64,000 bases of DNA, from assembly GCA_024233215.1 (NCBI GenBank), contig JACKPW010000005.1, forward strand, positions 186,001 through 250,000. The letters are read 5' to 3'. This DNA is from Verrucomicrobiales bacterium (lineage in GTDB: Bacteria; Verrucomicrobiota; Verrucomicrobiia; Limisphaerales; J093). Made by a program: the position numbers and the translations under genes. A model generated the notes under the pieces. The model worked only from the letters and a program-made list of their open reading frames with translations, made no database searches and had not been told where the DNA came from. Positions 15,801-25,475 of the stretch are shown here, in pieces. Each line of letters opens with the position of its first letter. Within the stretch, counting starts at the first letter, position 1.

Positions 15801-18800
15801 GTGCCCGAGAGCCCAGCCATCTGCCCTGTTTGCGGTGCTGCGCTGACCGGAAACACGCGGCGATTCTGCCCGCGATGTCTTTGGCGGCAAACGCTCACGA
15901 GCAACCAGGAGAAGCCATCCGTTGATCCGACCGAGGTGGATGCCGACTGGCTCGCAGAACACGGATTCGAGGTGGCTGATGAGGCTTCAACCGACACCCG
16001 CGTCTTTGCCGGTTACCGCCTTGAAGGGGAACTCGGTCGTGGTGGCATGGGCATGGTCTATGCCGCCCGCCAACCCGGCGTGAACCGTCGGGTGGCTCTC
16101 AAGGTTCTCTTACCTACCGTCTCGGGCCGCGGGGGTGACGCCCTCCGGTTCCAAAACGAAGTCGAGGCCGCCAGCCGGTTGGATCACCCGAACATCCTGC
16201 CAGTGTACGAATACGGCGAGCACGAGGGCCAGTGGTTCTACACCATGAAGTTCGCCGAGGGTGGCAACCTGGCGGAGCACATTTCGGATTTCGGTTTTCG
16301 CAGTTCTGATTCGCCCCAGGCTGCTGGCGAAATCAAGGAGAGCCAACGTCGAATCGCCCGGTTGATCCTGCAACTCAGCCGTGCTTTGGCCTACGCCCAT
16401 CAACGCGGCATCCTGCATCGCGATCTCAAGCCGGCAAACATCCTGCTCGATGCAGCGGGAGACGCTTTCATTAGCGATTTCGGATTGGCCAAGTTTCTGA
16501 AAGAGGACCGGGGATTCACGCTCACCCAAGGGGTGGTCGGGACGCCTGGGTACATGGCTCCGGAACAGGCCCGGGGACGGAAGGAAGAGGTGACGACGGC
16601 CACTGACGTGTATGGCTTGGGGACGATCCTGTACGAGTTGCTGACTGGCCGGACTCCCTTTCAGGGGCACTCGACCGTTGAGACACTCCAACAGGTGGTG
16701 GCAGAAGAAGTGCGACCGCCGCATCAAGTTTGCCCGCAGATCGACCGTGATCTGGAGACGATCTGTTTGAAGTGCCTCGCGAAGGAACCATCCCGGCGCT
16801 ACCCGACCGCCAATGCCTTGGCGGAGGATTTGGAGCGCTGGCTGGCAGGGGAACTCATCGCCGCCCGCCCGGCCAGCACCGTTGAGCGGGCCTGGCGTTG
16901 GTGCCGCCGTCGGCCGGCGCTGGCCGCTCTGACAGGCGTGGTGGCAATACTGGCCGTGGTCTCCACTTTCGCCGCGATTCGAATGGGCCTGGCGGTTCAG
17001 GAGGCTCACCGGGAGAGCTACTATGCGAACATCTCGCTTGCCTACGAGCACATTCAGGAAGGTGAGATCCAAAAAGCCTTGGAGATGCTCCTGGCTTGCC
17101 CCACGGAGATGCGGCACTGGGAGTGGGGACACCTGATGTATCTCTGCCACCAGAACATCGCGTTCCTTTCCCTGCACACGAACATCGTATCGGTCGATGA
17201 TATGCGCCCCGATTTCCTGAAGACCTTCCTGCAGGGCCTGACGTTCTCACCCGACAGCCGATACATCGCCGCGCGGGCTCATGACGGTCGGCTTGGCCTC
17301 TGGGAGGTCGCGACCCATTCCCGGGTCTTCACGGCCGGTGATGCGGCGCACCCCGTCGGGAGTTTCAGCTTCAGCCGCGATGGAGGGCTTCTGGCAACGG
17401 GATTTGGCGGGGAGATTCGGATCGTCGAGACGGCATTTTGGCAGGTATCCCAAACCCTGGAGACGGACGGGCAATCCCCCAGGTCGCTCACCTGGGGACG
17501 CTTGGGGAAACAAGACCGGCTGGCGGCCTGTTTCCCGGATGGATCGGTTCGCGTCTGGAGGCTTGGCAACGACGACAGCGTTGAGCGCATCCACACCACA
17601 GTCCCCGGGGCATCCTCAGTCACGTTCACGACGGACTCGAAGCAACTCGCCGTGCAAGTTTGGCAAAGGGTCATCATGCTGGATCCAGACACCGGAAATA
17701 CGGTGGCAATTCGTAACCCGCCGACTTCCATGTACACGAAGACCACCCTGGGGCCTCACGGGAGACGGTGGGTTGCCATTGACCCTGATCAGCGGGTGTG
17801 GCTCTACGAAGTTGGCGAGGAAGGCCGTCCGCTGGGAATCGTGCTGGGGGACTTTCCCGGCTACGTTGGACGGGTCTTCTTCAGTCCCGATGGGAGCCGC
17901 TTCTGCACGGGAGGAGAAAAGGGGTCTGCGCGCGTTTGGGATGCCGAAACCGGTGAGGAGCTGTTTGCCGTGCCGGAGCGGGTCTGCCACGCGGCATTCA
18001 GTGCCGACAATCGCGTGTTGATTACTGCCGGCTACAAACTGAAGGCTCACATCTGGGACCTCGAGGTCGGACGGAAGGTGCGAACTTTGGCCGGCCATAC
18101 TGAGATCATTGACCAAGTGGCTCTGAGCCCGGATGGGGTCTATGCGTGCACCTCCAGCCTGGACCGGACGGTCGGGCTTTGGAGCGCCAGGGCTGGACGG
18201 GAGATTCTGGAAACGGGATCGAGTATCATGGGTACCGACTACAGCCCCGACGGGGCTCTTTGCGCCACCGCTCCATTGGGCCGCGGGCTGTGGCTGTGGG
18301 ATGCGAACACGACCGAACTGCGGGCCGAGTTGAGTGCCGCGCGTGATGTCTTTTGGACCGCCGTCTTCAGTCCGGACGGCCGGCAGATCGCCACGGACAG
18401 CATTCTGCACGAGCCGCGCGTCTGGGATGTAAAAACGGGAGAGATCCTCCACACACTCCGTGGTCACACACGAGCCATATGGCCGGTGGTGTACAATCCA
18501 GACGGAAGGCAACAGCAAATCGCCACAATGGACTATGGTGGCCAGGTGAAGATCTGGGATGCCACCACAGGCAGGGAGTTGCACACACTGAACGCCCACC
18601 TGCCAGGCCTGGGAGCAATCGATTTTAGCCCTTGCGGGCGGTACCTGGCCACGGGGTCGGCGCGCGAGGAAATCGTTCGTGTGTGGTCCGTGGCCTCCTG
18701 GGAATGCGTGCGGGAACTGCCTGGCCAAACCGGTGGCTGCTGCTATCTGAAGTTCGTGCCGGGCGACGGTCGCCTTGCGACGTCAGCCGTCGATCATGGA

Positions 18801-19886
18801 ATCCGGCTGTGGAACATTCGGACCGGAGCACTCACCCAAGAGTTCTCCCTGTCCGGTTCGACCGGGCCCCTTCGATTCACCCCGGATGGAAAACGAATGG
18901 CCGCCTTTGTCAGCAAGGTGGGAATGAGCGGGTTCGATGTGCCCAGACTCGAAATCTGGGATGTCGGCTCCGGACGGCTGGCCCTCTCGCTGGTCGGTCA
19001 CGAGGAGCACGGCGTTTACGCTGTCTTCTCAAGGGATGTTCGCCGGTTGCTCACCGGCTCGTGGGACCATAGCGCCCGCCAATGGGAGAGCTTCCCCTGG
19101 CGGGAGGAGGATTACCCGGGCAACCGCGATTTACCATTCAAGGAGCGCATCGATCACTACGCCCGCGACTACTGGCGGTCACGACTCGCTGCGGAAACCT
19201 CCGCGACCCGGTCGGGCAGTGCACGGATCGTGAATCATGTCCCTTTTGACCGCACCCGAATCCCCCCAAGAAGTCTGGAGGCCGGCCCCGCGCAACTCGA
19301 CCTCACGGCCCGGTACATCGCACGGTTGGATGTACCCTTCTACCCCGCCTTTGAGGAGGACTATGACAACGATCTGCGCGCGATGTCTCCCGGCTTGGTC
19401 GATTACGACGGGGTCCGTTTTGACGTCCGGGGCGTCCTACAACTGCGCCGATCGTTCCCCGACCACCTGACGTGCCAGAATTACTGCTGGAATCAGCTTC
19501 CCGCCAGGACCGGAACGATCCCGGTGGGGTCCCGAGTCGAGCGGCTGCACCTGCTCCTCGGTGCCTCCAGCACCGTAGAGGACGGTACGGCGATCGCTGC
19601 CCTGCGCTGGCACTATGCCGATGGAACGTCCGGGGAAACCGCGATCGTCTATGGTCAGCACGTCCGGAACTGGTGGTTCGATCCCGACAATCCCGATCCT
19701 GCGCTCACCGAGGGCCATGTGGTCTGGCAAGGCTCCAACCCGACCGCGGCGGAGGAGGGACGGAAAGTCCGTGTCTTCCACAGCAGCCTTGGGAATCCTC
19801 GTCCGAAGACACTGGCAAACTCGGTGGAGCTCGTGTCGAGAATGACCAACTCGGGCTTATTCGTGCTCGCCATGACTGTCGAGTAG
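15801..19886 (+). CDS. transmembrane Ser/Thr protein kinase with N-terminal zinc ribbon and C-terminal WD40 repeats
   Basis: The GTG at 15801 starts a 1361-residue protein; the frame is open far upstream only as an overlap with the preceding gene. A double-CxxC zinc ribbon (CPVCGAAL...FCPRCLWRQ, residues about 6-32) comes first. The kinase domain has GRGGMGMVY (about 79), VALKVL (Lys about 101), HRDLKPAN (about 206) and DFGLAKF (about 226), so all catalytic residues are present. A hydrophobic helix (ALAALTGVVAILAVVSTFAA, about 373-392) spans the membrane. The outer part holds many WD40 repeats (FSPDGxx...VWDxxTG) to about residue 1100, then a 250-residue beta-rich domain of unknown function. 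An 18-20 residue insert before the catalytic loop looks repeat-derived. With the sigma gene upstream, it is a likely one-component sensor kinase controlling that sigma factor. Confidence 0.92.
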   Translation: MPESPAICPVCGAALTGNTRRFCPRCLWRQTLTSNQEKPSVDPTEVDADWLAEHGFEVADEASTDTRVFAGYRLEGELGRGGMGMVYAARQPGVNRRVALKVLLPTVSGRGGDALRFQNEVEAASRLDHPNILPVYEYGEHEGQWFYTMKFAEGGNLAEHISDFGFRSSDSPQAAGEIKESQRRIARLILQLSRALAYAHQRGILHRDLKPANILLDAAGDAFISDFGLAKFLKEDRGFTLTQGVVGTPGYMAPEQARGRKEEVTTATDVYGLGTILYELLTGRTPFQGHSTVETLQQVVAEEVRPPHQVCPQIDRDLETICLKCLAKEPSRRYPTANALAEDLERWLAGELIAARPASTVERAWRWCRRRPALAALTGVVAILAVVSTFAAIRMGLAVQEAHRESYYANISLAYEHIQEGEIQKALEMLLACPTEMRHWEWGHLMYLCHQNIAFLSLHTNIVSVDDMRPDFLKTFLQGLTFSPDSRYIAARAHDGRLGLWEVATHSRVFTAGDAAHPVGSFSFSRDGGLLATGFGGEIRIVETAFWQVSQTLETDGQSPRSLTWGRLGKQDRLAACFPDGSVRVWRLGNDDSVERIHTTVPGASSVTFTTDSKQLAVQVWQRVIMLDPDTGNTVAIRNPPTSMYTKTTLGPHGRRWVAIDPDQRVWLYEVGEEGRPLGIVLGDFPGYVGRVFFSPDGSRFCTGGEKGSARVWDAETGEELFAVPERVCHAAFSADNRVLITAGYKLKAHIWDLEVGRKVRTLAGHTEIIDQVALSPDGVYACTSSLDRTVGLWSARAGREILETGSSIMGTDYSPDGALCATAPLGRGLWLWDANTTELRAELSAARDVFWTAVFSPDGRQIATDSILHEPRVWDVKTGEILHTLRGHTRAIWPVVYNPDGRQQQIATMDYGGQVKIWDATTGRELHTLNAHLPGLGAIDFSPCGRYLATGSAREEIVRVWSVASWECVRELPGQTGGCCYLKFVPGDGRLATSAVDHGIRLWNIRTGALTQEFSLSGSTGPLRFTPDGKRMAAFVSKVGMSGFDVPRLEIWDVGSGRLALSLVGHEEHGVYAVFSRDVRRLLTGSWDHSARQWESFPWREEDYPGNRDLPFKERIDHYARDYWRSRLAAETSATRSGSARIVNHVPFDRTRIPPRSLEAGPAQLDLTARYIARLDVPFYPAFEEDYDNDLRAMSPGLVDYDGVRFDVRGVLQLRRSFPDHLTCQNYCWNQLPARTGTIPVGSRVERLHLLLGASSTVEDGTAIAALRWHYADGTSGETAIVYGQHVRNWWFDPDNPDPALTEGHVVWQGSNPTAAEEGRKVRVFHSSLGNPRPKTLANSVELVSRMTNSGLFVLAMTVE

Positions 19887-20240
19887 GCAGGAACCACTTC
19901 CCCAAGCCCGGACGGGAACGGCCTTCTTGCGACCGGAAGGGTGAACGAGGGTCAGTGACGAAGCCGTAGCGCAGATTTCCCAAATCTGCTGTATCGCGGA
20001 TTTCCAAATCCGCAAGCGTTCGGAGGATCGGACGGTCCGCCGAATTGAATTCGGCGATACAGCAGATCAGATATCTGCGCTACGAACCAACGACTTGCGC
20101 TGACTTTGTCACTGGCCCTGGCTCCCCGACCGGTCAAGGCAGAACGGAATCCCGCCGGCCTGGCCCCGGGACTGCGGCTTGAACCCGACTTCGCGAACTG
20201 GCGTTCGCCGAGCCGGTGCCCGCCGGGCTCCGGGGGATCC
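19887..20240. other. convergent intergenic region between kinase and RND permease genes
   Basis: These 354 bases hold no gene. The outstanding content is the nested palindromic repeat at 19966-20083. The rest shows nothing recognisable. The region separates the ends of two converging genes, so the hairpins could also terminate transcription from both sides. Confidence 0.6.
19966..20083. repeat. REP-like nested inverted repeat of three short hairpins inside a long palindrome
   Basis: The outer arms GTAGCGCAGAT (19966-19976) and ATCTGCGCTAC (20073-20083) are perfect inverted repeats. A second pair, ATCTGCTGTATCGC (19984-19997) and GCGATACAGCAGAT (20054-20067), is nested within. Local palindromes also occur one after another: GCAGATTTCCCAAATCTGC, GCGGATTTCCAAATCCGC and GCCGAATTGAATTCGGC. 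The whole can fold as one long cruciform or as a row of hairpins, as in bacterial REP/BIME elements. Confidence 0.8.
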
Positions 20241-23200
20241 TCAGGGCACGGTCCCCAGGCCGGCCTCGGTTTGGGCGGCTTGGGCGGCGGGGGTGAGATT
20301 CTCCAACGAGAGGTCCTCGGCCACCACCATCATCGCAGGGATGAAGGTCATGACCACGAAGCAGGAGACCAACGTCCCGATTCCCAGGGCGATGGCCATG
20401 GGCACGAGAAACAAGGCCTGAAGACTGGTCTCGAGGATCATGGGTGCCAGACCCAGAAACGTTGTGAGGGCGGTGAGGAGGATCGGTCGAAAGCGTCGCT
20501 GCGCGGCGCGCCGGATGGCTTCGGTCGCGGGCGTGCCTTCCTGCTGATACTCGTTGCGGGTCACCGCCATGACGAAGGCACCGTTCACCACCATGCCGCA
20601 GAGTGCCAGCATGCCGAAGATGCTGAAGACGCTCAGATCATAGCCCATGACCACATGGCCCATGACCGCCCCGGCCAGGCTCCAGGGGATCATGAGCAGG
20701 ACGATGAAGGCCTGGACGTAGCTCCGCAGGAGAGCGGCCATGATCCCGTAGATGGCGAAGAGGGCGGCCACCAGCCCCCAGGTGAGACTGAGCATGGACT
20801 CCCGCTGCTCGCGTTGTTCGCCCTCGAAGGAGCACCGCAACCCGGGATGACGCGCCAGGATTTCGGGCAGGGCGGCTTCGGAAAACGCGGCCAGCACCTT
20901 GTTCCCGGTGGTGACGCCGGGGACGACGTTGGCGGTCACGTTGTGAACGCGGGCGCCGTCCACGCGCTCGATGCGCACGGGGGCCTCGGTACGGATGACC
21001 CGGGCCGCCTGCTTCAGGGGGATCTGGCCGCCGCCGGGCGCCCGGATGAGGAGATCTTCCAGTGCCCCGAGGGAGTTCCGTTCCTCGCGGGGCAACCGGA
21101 CCATGACGCGGAGTTCATCGCGGTCGCGCGGTTGGCGCAGGGCCTCGGCCCCGTAAAAGGCGTGTCGGATCTGTCGCCCGAGTTGGCGGGCATCGAGGCC
21201 CAGGCTGCGTCCCGCCGGTTTGATCTCGAAGTTGAACTGGGGCATCTCGCTGCCAAAACCCTTCCGCACGTCCTCCACCCCGGGATAGCCCTCGATGGCC
21301 GCCGCCACCTCGGTGGCCGCCTGGCGCAGGACCTCGACCTCCGGATGCGAAAGCTGGATGTCGATTTCCGCCGAGCCGCCGGGGCCGATGAGGTAATCGA
21401 AGAACAGGGATTCCAGATCGGGAATGTCACCGATTGCCTCGCGCCAGAGGCTGGCGAACCGGGCCCCGGTGATCTTGCGCTGGCTCTGTTCAACCAGGCG
21501 GACCGAAACCTCCCCTTCGCTGGCTGAACGTTCGGCGATGCCGCAGCTGATGCCCACCAGGATGTTGGTCTCCCCGTTTTCCTCGAGGGCGTTGCGGGCC
21601 GCCTGCTCGATCTGGAAGACAACCTCGCGGGTACGGGCCACCGGCGTGCCGGATGGCATTTCGATCTCCGCCTGGATGAAGGGGGTTTCAATCGAGGGGC
21701 GGAACGCGAAATTCACCCGGCCACTGAAGGTGTAGGCGATCACCAGGATCAACGCCGCGAGGAACATCGCACCGGTGAGGTAACGATGCCGGATCACGGT
21801 CCGCACCACCGGCGAATACCATCGGTCAATCGCGTCATCGATGCGGATGCGCAACCGCGTCTGCCAGTCGTTGAACCGGGCGAACCAGGGGAAGTGCACC
21901 CGCTTGCCGTGGTAGGCCAGGTGGGCGGGGAGAATGAACAGGCATTCGATCAGGGAGACCGTGAACACCGCGATCACGACCGCGGGCAGCACGTAGAAGA
22001 ACTGCCCGGTGGCCCCCGGTACGAACAACAGGGGGACGAAGGCGATGATGTTGGTGGATACGGCGAACACCACCGGCACGGTCATCGCCTTGACCCCCGC
22101 CACCGCGGCATCCATCCGGCTCATGCCCTCCGACATCTTGTGAAAGATGTCCTCGCCCACGACCACGGCGTCGTCCACCACGATGCCCAACGTTACAATG
22201 AAACCGAAGAGCGAGATCATGTTGATGCTCGCGTCCATGGCGGGCAGCAGGAAGAGCGAACCGAGAATGGACACCGGGATCCCCGCCGCGGTCCAGAACG
22301 CCACCCGCAGCTCGAGGAACAACCCGAGCGCCAGCACCACCAGCATCAGGCCCAGCGCGCCGTTCGTCATCAGCATCTGGATCCGTTCCTCATACGATCG
22401 CGAACGGTCGTAGGTCACCGTCATCCCCACGCTCGGTGGGAGATGCGGCAGTTCGCGGTCGAGGAAACGCCGCACCGCGCGGGCCACCGTCAGCGGCGAC
22501 TGGCTCTCGGAACTGTAGACCCCGAGATAGATTGACGGCCGCCCGTCGAAATAGCGCTCGGTGTCGGACTCCTCGAAATCCTCCCGGACCTCCGCGATGT
22601 CCCCCAGACGGATCTTGGTGCCGTCCGCCCGGCTGAGGATGGCGATGTCCTGGAATTCCTGGGCCAGGTTGCGTCGCTCCGCCGTCTTCAACAGGACGTT
22701 GCCACCGGGGGTCTTGATCGATCCGGCGGGCACGTCAAGCGCCGACGCGTCAATGGCCTCCGCCACGTCCTCGAGTCGCAGACCGAGCGACCGCAACCGC
22801 GCCTGGGTGATCTCGATCTGCACCTCGGGTCGGCGCATCCCCCGGATTTCCACGAGCGAAATGTCCGGTTCCGCCAGCAGGGCCTCCTCGATCTGGCGCG
22901 CATAGGCCACCAGCCCCCGCTGGTCCAGATCGCCATACAGGGAGAGGTACATCACGCCACGGCGACGGCCGCCGTCGAGCGAGATGACCGGAGGTTCGGC
23001 GTCGTCCGGAAACAGGCTGATGCGTTGGACCGCGGCGGTGATTTCCTGGAGACCGCGGTTGCGATCCGTTCCCGGCACCAGTTCTGCGGAGATACTGGCG
23101 CTGCCTTCGGAGGCCACCGAGCGGACCTCGCGTATCACCTCCATGCTGCGCAGCTCAGACTCGATCGGGAGGATGATCGAGTGCTCCACCTCATCCGGGC

Positions 23201-23396
23201 TGGCCCCGCGGTACTCCATCGAGATGCGCACCACGTCGAGGACGAAGGTCGGGTAGATTTCCTGTCGGATGTGGCGGGCGACGAGGAGGCCGGTGGCGAC
23301 GACCGCGACCATGAGGAGGTTGGCCGCCACGTGGTTGCGGGCGAACCAGGCCAGGATGCCCGGGGCCTGGCCGGGACCTTCAGGGGCAGGCTTCAT
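20241..23396 (-). CDS. RND family efflux permease (AcrB/MdtB-like)
   Basis: The 1051-residue inner-membrane protein has the resistance-nodulation-division layout. TM1 is preceded by WFARNHVAANLLMVAVVATG, then a large periplasmic loop (PTFVLDVVRISMEYRGASPDEVEHSI...), a TM2-6 block with the key motif GIVVDDAVVVGEDI and the tandem VSTNIIAFVPLLFVPG, then the second loop and the TM8-12 repeat (MVVNGAFVMAVTRN, LTALTTFLGLAPMI). The DD pair in GIVVDDAVVVGED matches the proton-relay acids of TM4. The start at 23396 overlaps the stop of the upstream membrane-fusion-protein gene as ATGA, so the two are translationally coupled. No outer-membrane TolC-like gene is adjacent. Sequence features (short, HAE1-like divergent) do not indicate the exported compound. 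Confidence 0.95.
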   Translation of the reverse strand: MKPAPEGPGQAPGILAWFARNHVAANLLMVAVVATGLLVARHIRQEIYPTFVLDVVRISMEYRGASPDEVEHSIILPIESELRSMEVIREVRSVASEGSASISAELVPGTDRNRGLQEITAAVQRISLFPDDAEPPVISLDGGRRRGVMYLSLYGDLDQRGLVAYARQIEEALLAEPDISLVEIRGMRRPEVQIEITQARLRSLGLRLEDVAEAIDASALDVPAGSIKTPGGNVLLKTAERRNLAQEFQDIAILSRADGTKIRLGDIAEVREDFEESDTERYFDGRPSIYLGVYSSESQSPLTVARAVRRFLDRELPHLPPSVGMTVTYDRSRSYEERIQMLMTNGALGLMLVVLALGLFLELRVAFWTAAGIPVSILGSLFLLPAMDASINMISLFGFIVTLGIVVDDAVVVGEDIFHKMSEGMSRMDAAVAGVKAMTVPVVFAVSTNIIAFVPLLFVPGATGQFFYVLPAVVIAVFTVSLIECLFILPAHLAYHGKRVHFPWFARFNDWQTRLRIRIDDAIDRWYSPVVRTVIRHRYLTGAMFLAALILVIAYTFSGRVNFAFRPSIETPFIQAEIEMPSGTPVARTREVVFQIEQAARNALEENGETNILVGISCGIAERSASEGEVSVRLVEQSQRKITGARFASLWREAIGDIPDLESLFFDYLIGPGGSAEIDIQLSHPEVEVLRQAATEVAAAIEGYPGVEDVRKGFGSEMPQFNFEIKPAGRSLGLDARQLGRQIRHAFYGAEALRQPRDRDELRVMVRLPREERNSLGALEDLLIRAPGGGQIPLKQAARVIRTEAPVRIERVDGARVHNVTANVVPGVTTGNKVLAAFSEAALPEILARHPGLRCSFEGEQREQRESMLSLTWGLVAALFAIYGIMAALLRSYVQAFIVLLMIPWSLAGAVMGHVVMGYDLSVFSIFGMLALCGMVVNGAFVMAVTRNEYQQEGTPATEAIRRAAQRRFRPILLTALTTFLGLAPMILETSLQALFLVPMAIALGIGTLVSCFVVMTFIPAMMVVAEDLSLENLTPAAQAAQTEAGLGTVP

Positions 23397-24586
23397 GGCG
23401 CAGACGGGCTGGACCCGCCATCCTCCTCGAGTTGGGGTTTCACCTCCATCCCGGGCAGGGCGGCACGCAGTTCGCTGACGATGAGATGTTCGCCGGGATC
23501 GAGGGCGGGCTTGATCCACACCGTGTCACCCTCCGACCAGCACACTTCAACCTCCCGAATCTGCAGCCGCTCCTCCCGGTCCACCACCCAGATCCGGTCG
23601 CCCTCGCGCAGGGCCGCGCGGGAAATCGCCAGGACTTCGGGCAGTTCGCCGGCGTCGATCTCGATCTGCACATAGCTGCCCAACAACAGGGGAGGGCGGT
23701 CCGTGTTGGGGCGAAGCCCAAGCGGATCCGCCACCTCCACCAGCACCCGGGCCATTCGCCCGACCTCCGTGAGGTCGCCAAGGAGCTGGATCACCCGACC
23801 GGGATAGCGGCTTTCGTTGCCTTCACCGAGGTCGAGAAGCACGTCCGCGGCGGCGCCGGCCTGATCGTCCCGGGGCAGCCGGATCCACGGCAGCTTGTCC
23901 GTGGGCACCGAGGTGCGGACCCAGAAGTGATCCGTTCCGACGAGGGTTGCGGTGGCATCCCCCGGCGTCACGCGCTGCCCGATTTCGACCGCCTCGTCGA
24001 CGACCACCGCATTGAAGGGAACCCGGACCACGTGGCGATCGAGTTGTTCCACGGCGCGAAGCCGGTCCGCCTTCAGCCGCTGCAGTTCCGCCTCCTGCAT
24101 CCGGCACGTGGTCTCCAGGGAGGCAAGTTCGGTTGCGGGAATGACGGATTCCTCGGCCAGGCGGCGTCCCTCCTCCAGCCGGCGGCGGGCCTCGGCGAGA
24201 CCGGCTTCCGCCCGGGCCACCTGCGCCTCGGCGCCGGCCAGTTCCAGTTCCGCCAGGGTGGGATCGATGGCGTAGAGTTCGTCGCCGGCCTTCACGAAGC
24301 CCCCCGGTCGCAAGCCTTCATGCAGTCGGATGACGTGGCCGCTGACCTGGGGTTCGACCGTGACCCGGCGGGCGGGAACGACGGAACCATAGGCGACCAC
24401 ATGGATGCGGGCCGGGGCGGGGGTGGGCGAGACCGCCTTGACGATCCTGGGGGGGCGCACGTCCTCCTCCGCCTGGGTCTTGGGACCGGTGCGGTGAATC
24501 CAGTAGCCGAGTGCCACGGCCACCCCGATCACGGCGATGGAAAGTCCCGTGGCGTGGGTGCGTTTCTGAGTGTTGTCCGCCTGCAT
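23393..24586 (-). CDS. RND efflux periplasmic adaptor (membrane fusion protein, HlyD/AcrA family)
   Basis: The 397-residue protein starts at the ATG at 24586, just before a membrane-anchoring helix (GLSIAVIGVAVALGYWIH). It has the hairpin-and-lipoyl plan: half-lipoyl VSGHVIRLHEGLRPGGFVKAGDELYAIDP, a coiled-coil hairpin rich in Ala/Glu/Arg (ELAGAEAQVARAEAGLAEARRR... to about residue 190), the second half-lipoyl VRVPFNAVVVDEAVEIGQRVTPG, a beta-barrel and a membrane-proximal domain. Adaptors link the inner-membrane RND pump to an outer-membrane channel. The stop overlaps the permease start by four bases. It is transcribed away from the CPBP gene. Confidence 0.93.
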   Translation of the reverse strand: MQADNTQKRTHATGLSIAVIGVAVALGYWIHRTGPKTQAEEDVRPPRIVKAVSPTPAPARIHVVAYGSVVPARRVTVEPQVSGHVIRLHEGLRPGGFVKAGDELYAIDPTLAELELAGAEAQVARAEAGLAEARRRLEEGRRLAEESVIPATELASLETTCRMQEAELQRLKADRLRAVEQLDRHVVRVPFNAVVVDEAVEIGQRVTPGDATATLVGTDHFWVRTSVPTDKLPWIRLPRDDQAGAAADVLLDLGEGNESRYPGRVIQLLGDLTEVGRMARVLVEVADPLGLRPNTDRPPLLLGSYVQIEIDAGELPEVLAISRAALREGDRIWVVDREERLQIREVEVCWSEGDTVWIKPALDPGEHLIVSELRAALPGMEVKPQLEEDGGSSPSAP

Positions 24587-24793
24587 TGCCAAACCGAGAT
24601 TGCTACCACCCACGAACTTTCCGCGGAGGTGAGGGCCCTTGATGCCAGAAAGCGCGGCCGGTGAAAAGCCTTCAGGTCCCATCAGACGGTGTGGCCATTG
24701 CCGCTTGCCGGGGTGGGGTGGGGCAACGTAGCGTCCGGGCCGCGTCGCCGGACTCGCGGAGGAACCACACCGGCGGCCGGTTGACGGCAAGCA

Positions 24794-25462
24794 ATGAAGG
24801 TGTTGACGGACAAGTTCGCGGAGTCGCCTCTCTGGCCACGGATTCTGCCATTCGCGGTGTTCCTGGCCCTGGGAGCGGGGCAGGCGCTTTTTGGCGAATC
24901 GGGAGCCTACTGGTTCTACCTGGCGAAGACCATTGCCGGCGGGTGGCTGGTCTGGCTGATGCGGCCGTTCGTGAAGGAGATGCGCTGGGCCTTCAGTTGG
25001 GAGGCGGTCGTGGTGGGCGTGCTGGTCCTGGTCATGTGGATCGCCGTCGATCCCCATTACCCCCACCTCGGTGGCGAGGGCGAGCCCTGGAACCCGTTCC
25101 TCCTCTACGGGGAAGGGGCGGCGCTGGGGTGGTTCTTCGTCGGGGTGCGAACCCTGGGGTCCACCTTGGTGGTGCCGCCGCTGGAGGAGGTCTTCTACCG
25201 CTCGTTCGTCTATCGGTTCGTTGCGAAGGCAGACTTTGAGACGGTGCCCTTCAAGCATTTCGCGTGGACCCCCCTGATCGTCACGAGCCTGATGTTCGGC
25301 TTCGAGCATTCGCAGTGGCTGGCCGGGATCCTGTGCGGTCTTGCCTACCAGTGGTTGGTCATCCGGAAGAACCGGATCGGGGACGCGATGACGGCCCATG
25401 CGATCACGAACTTCCTGCTGGCCCTCTACGTGGTCTGGAAACCGGCCTGGCAGTTCTGGTAG
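24794..25462 (+). CDS. CPBP family intramembrane metalloprotease (CAAX-protease-related)
   Basis: The 222-residue protein has about seven hydrophobic segments and the CPBP motifs: PPLEEVFYRSFVYRF (the EExxxR motif, with tandem catalytic glutamates), FGFEHSQWLAG (the FxxxH histidine) and HAITNFLLALY (the HxxxN/D motif). Such proteases cleave within membranes; in bacteria they process small proteins or serve immunity to bacteriocins. The length and the sequence around LEEVFYRSF recall the CAAX prenyl protease-related proteins often encoded with exosortase systems, but no exosortase or PEP-CTERM substrate is in the window, so this link is only a suggestion. The GNAT gene follows 13 bp later on the same strand. 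Confidence 0.88.
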   Translation: MKVLTDKFAESPLWPRILPFAVFLALGAGQALFGESGAYWFYLAKTIAGGWLVWLMRPFVKEMRWAFSWEAVVVGVLVLVMWIAVDPHYPHLGGEGEPWNPFLLYGEGAALGWFFVGVRTLGSTLVVPPLEEVFYRSFVYRFVAKADFETVPFKHFAWTPLIVTSLMFGFEHSQWLAGILCGLAYQWLVIRKNRIGDAMTAHAITNFLLALYVVWKPAWQFW

Positions 25463-25475
25463 ATCGGAGCGTGTC

